43,211 bases of DNA, from contig JBBSEF010000019.1 of assembly GCA_038240015.1 (NCBI GenBank), forward strand, positions 1 to 43,211. The letters are read 5' to 3'. Numbering within the stretch: the stretch's first letter is position 1; every line of letters begins with the position of its first letter. Shown in pieces: positions 42,054 through 43,211 of this stretch. The notes below the pieces were generated by a model, which was not told the origin of the DNA, did not search any database, and was given only the letters and a program-made list of their open reading frames with translations. A program made the position numbers and the translations under genes. The DNA comes from CAHJXF01 sp038240015 (GTDB lineage: Bacteria; Pseudomonadota; Gammaproteobacteria; Burkholderiales; Burkholderiaceae_D).

Positions 42054-42905
42054 ATGCATGCACGTGATCCGCTCGGCCCTGGCTTCGGTGCACCGATCGT
42101 GATGGCCGTCGTGGTGTCAACGAGGCTCACGATGGCGCTGTCGATGATGCTGTCGATGACGCAGGTCCAGTCGGCGAGCGCGAGCGATCTCGCTTCGCTT
42201 CCGACGGCGATCGACAGGATTCGTCCTGCGATCGTCGCGATCGGCACGGTGGAACCCACGCGCAATCCGCAGTTCCAGTTTCTGGGCACCGGCTTTGCGG
42301 TCGGCGACGGGTCGCTGATCGCGACCAACAGTCACGTCGTTCCGGTGGTCGTCGATCCGGCCAAACGCGAAGTGGTGAGCGTCGCGATTCCGCAGACCGG
42401 AGGCGACGCCATCGTTCGCGAAGCGACGGTGGTGGGGCGCGACCCCGAGCACGACCTGGCGGTGCTGCGTCTCTCGGGGCCGCCGCTCACCGCGGTGCGA
42501 TTCGCCGACTCGAACGGCGTACGCGAAGGACAGAGCTTCGCATTCACCGGCTTTCCCCTGGGCAGCGTCATCGGCTTGTATCCGACCACGCATCACGCGC
42601 TGGTCTCCGCTGTGACGCCGGTCGCGCTGCCGCAAGCGAACTCGCGGTCGCTCGATGCGGCGCTGGTGCGGCGCTTGCGGACCGAACGCTTCGTGATCTT
42701 TCAGCTCGACGCGACCGCGTATCCGGGCAACAGCGGCAGCCCGATGTTCAACGTCGACACCGGCGAGGTGGTCGCCATCGTCAACATGGTGTTCGTCAAG
42801 GGCGGCAAGGAAACGGCGCTCACGCAACCGAGCGGCATCAGCTACGCGATTCCAGCCTCGCACCTGACGAGACTGATCAACTCGATAAAGGGAGAAGCGC
42901 GCTGA
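42054..42905 (+). CDS. Secreted trypsin-like serine protease, no PDZ domain
   Basis: A 283-residue protein. The catalytic triad is His94 (IATNSHVV), Asp134 (EHDLAVLRL) and Ser227 (YPGNSGSPMF), as in Deg/HtrA-type peptidases, but the protein ends after the protease domain and has no PDZ module. The N-terminus (about 14-42) is hydrophobic and ends SASAS, so export is likely, with later ATGs (MALSMMLS) as alternative starts. It follows the Sel1-SLT transglycosylase after about 90 bases. Substrate is unknown; surface-protein or envelope quality control fits the setting. Confidence 0.85.
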   Translation: MHARDPLGPGFGAPIVMAVVVSTRLTMALSMMLSMTQVQSASASDLASLPTAIDRIRPAIVAIGTVEPTRNPQFQFLGTGFAVGDGSLIATNSHVVPVVVDPAKREVVSVAIPQTGGDAIVREATVVGRDPEHDLAVLRLSGPPLTAVRFADSNGVREGQSFAFTGFPLGSVIGLYPTTHHALVSAVTPVALPQANSRSLDAALVRRLRTERFVIFQLDATAYPGNSGSPMFNVDTGEVVAIVNMVFVKGGKETALTQPSGISYAIPASHLTRLINSIKGEAR

Positions 42906-42936
42906 CAGCGCTCCTGCAGCCTGCTGCGACGATTTA

Positions 42937-42974
42937 CTCCCTCCCCTTCAATGGGAGGTTGGGGTGGGGATGTG
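42937..42974. repeat. Dispersed G/C-rich hairpin repeat, copy 2
   Basis: CTCCCTCCCCTTCAATGGGA followed by GGTTGGGGTGGGGATGTG matches the copy between parC and the transglycosylase with a few changes. It lies between the protease end and the small TPR gene, which converge here. Confidence 0.75.
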
Positions 42975-42991
42975 TCGGAGCGACAACCGTT

Positions 42992-43201
42992 TCACTCCTG
43001 CCATTTTCCGGCGGCCTTGAGCTTTTTCATCAGCGCCGGGAACGGAGCCCCCAGCGCATAGGCGCGCCTCGCCGACGTGGCGGCCTTGTCGTAGTCGCCC
43101 ACATCGAGATACAACAGACCGAGGTTGTAGTCGAAGTCGAAGCTCGAGGGATCGCCGCGCAACTGCTCGGCTTCCGCCAGTTGCTGTTTTACGTCGGCCA
43201 T
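42992..43201 (-). CDS. Small TPR-like protein, possibly 5'-incomplete
   Basis: The 69-residue reading MADVKQQLAEAEQL...DFDYNLGLLYLDVGDYDKAATSARRAYALG contains one clear tetratricopeptide-like helix pair and ends KLKAAGKWQE. An ATG lies ten bases from the window edge, but the frame is open beyond it, so the true start and any extra repeats may lie outside. Function unknown; TPRs bind other proteins. Confidence 0.65.
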   Translation of the reverse strand: MADVKQQLAEAEQLRGDPSSFDFDYNLGLLYLDVGDYDKAATSARRAYALGAPFPALMKKLKAAGKWQE

Positions 43202-43211
43202 GCGCCGATGA

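Overview
The window is about 43 kb of GC-rich, gene-dense bacterial chromosome. Codon use, the ParC/ParE sequences, an orphan MlaC-type protein, a PEP-CTERM surface protein and secreted polymer hydrolases all point to a free-living betaproteobacterium of the Burkholderiales/Nitrosomonadales kind. Species cannot be named from sequence alone. Most of the window looks like ordinary chromosome. There is no phage, transposase, CRISPR array or rRNA operon; I see one tRNA.

Layout. 0-5 kb: the tail of a VWA (CoxE-like) protein, a glycine-zipper envelope protein, an MlaC-like phospholipid-binding protein, an orphan GspE/PilB-type ATPase, then a SpeE-like methyltransferase-fold protein coupled to a hypoxanthine-DNA glycosylase. 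5-11 kb: guanine deaminase, a His-motif membrane protein next to a SBP56/methanethiol-oxidase homologue, and HtpG. 11-16 kb: patatin phospholipase, a MocR-type regulator divergent from a LysE exporter with a clear operator region, a small WXXGXW-type secreted protein and an EamA transporter. 16-20 kb: periplasmic Cu,Zn superoxide dismutase, a secreted PHB-depolymerase-like esterase with a fibronectin domain, an HSL-type hydrolase and an orphan HigA-like regulator beside a possible toxin remnant.

20-28 kb: topoisomerase IV. parE and parC lie on the same strand but are separated by a RelE/RHH toxin-antitoxin pair, an alpha/beta hydrolase, a GNAT acetyltransferase and a lytic transglycosylase. 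An MBL-fold lipoprotein is coupled behind parC. 28-32 kb: Uup-type ABC-F ATPase, a CurA-like reductase, a broken PEP-CTERM gene end, and tRNA-Arg(CCT) with its promoter. 32-37 kb: a glycine-zipper stress-type protein, a fumarylpyruvate-hydrolase-like enzyme, a TPR/GT41 O-GlcNAc-transferase-like protein and a peptide-type ABC substrate-binding protein. 37-43 kb: a PEP-CTERM protein with an AT-richer upstream region, the TviC/TviB pair that would make UDP-GalNAcA for a surface polysaccharide, a Sel1-SLT transglycosylase, a trypsin-like protease and a small TPR protein.

The most notable non-coding structure is: short dispersed palindromic repeats that have become gene ends and one ribosome binding site (guaD, the transglycosylase, parC); two 12-bp in-frame tandem repeats in patatin and parC; a perfect palindrome over the -10 of the toxin-antitoxin promoter; and 11-bp tandem operator repeats between the MocR regulator and its divergent exporter. 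I do not see a convincing wholly new multigene system. The best candidates for something undescribed are the SBP56/His-motif membrane protein pair and the HigA-like protein with a basic tail.
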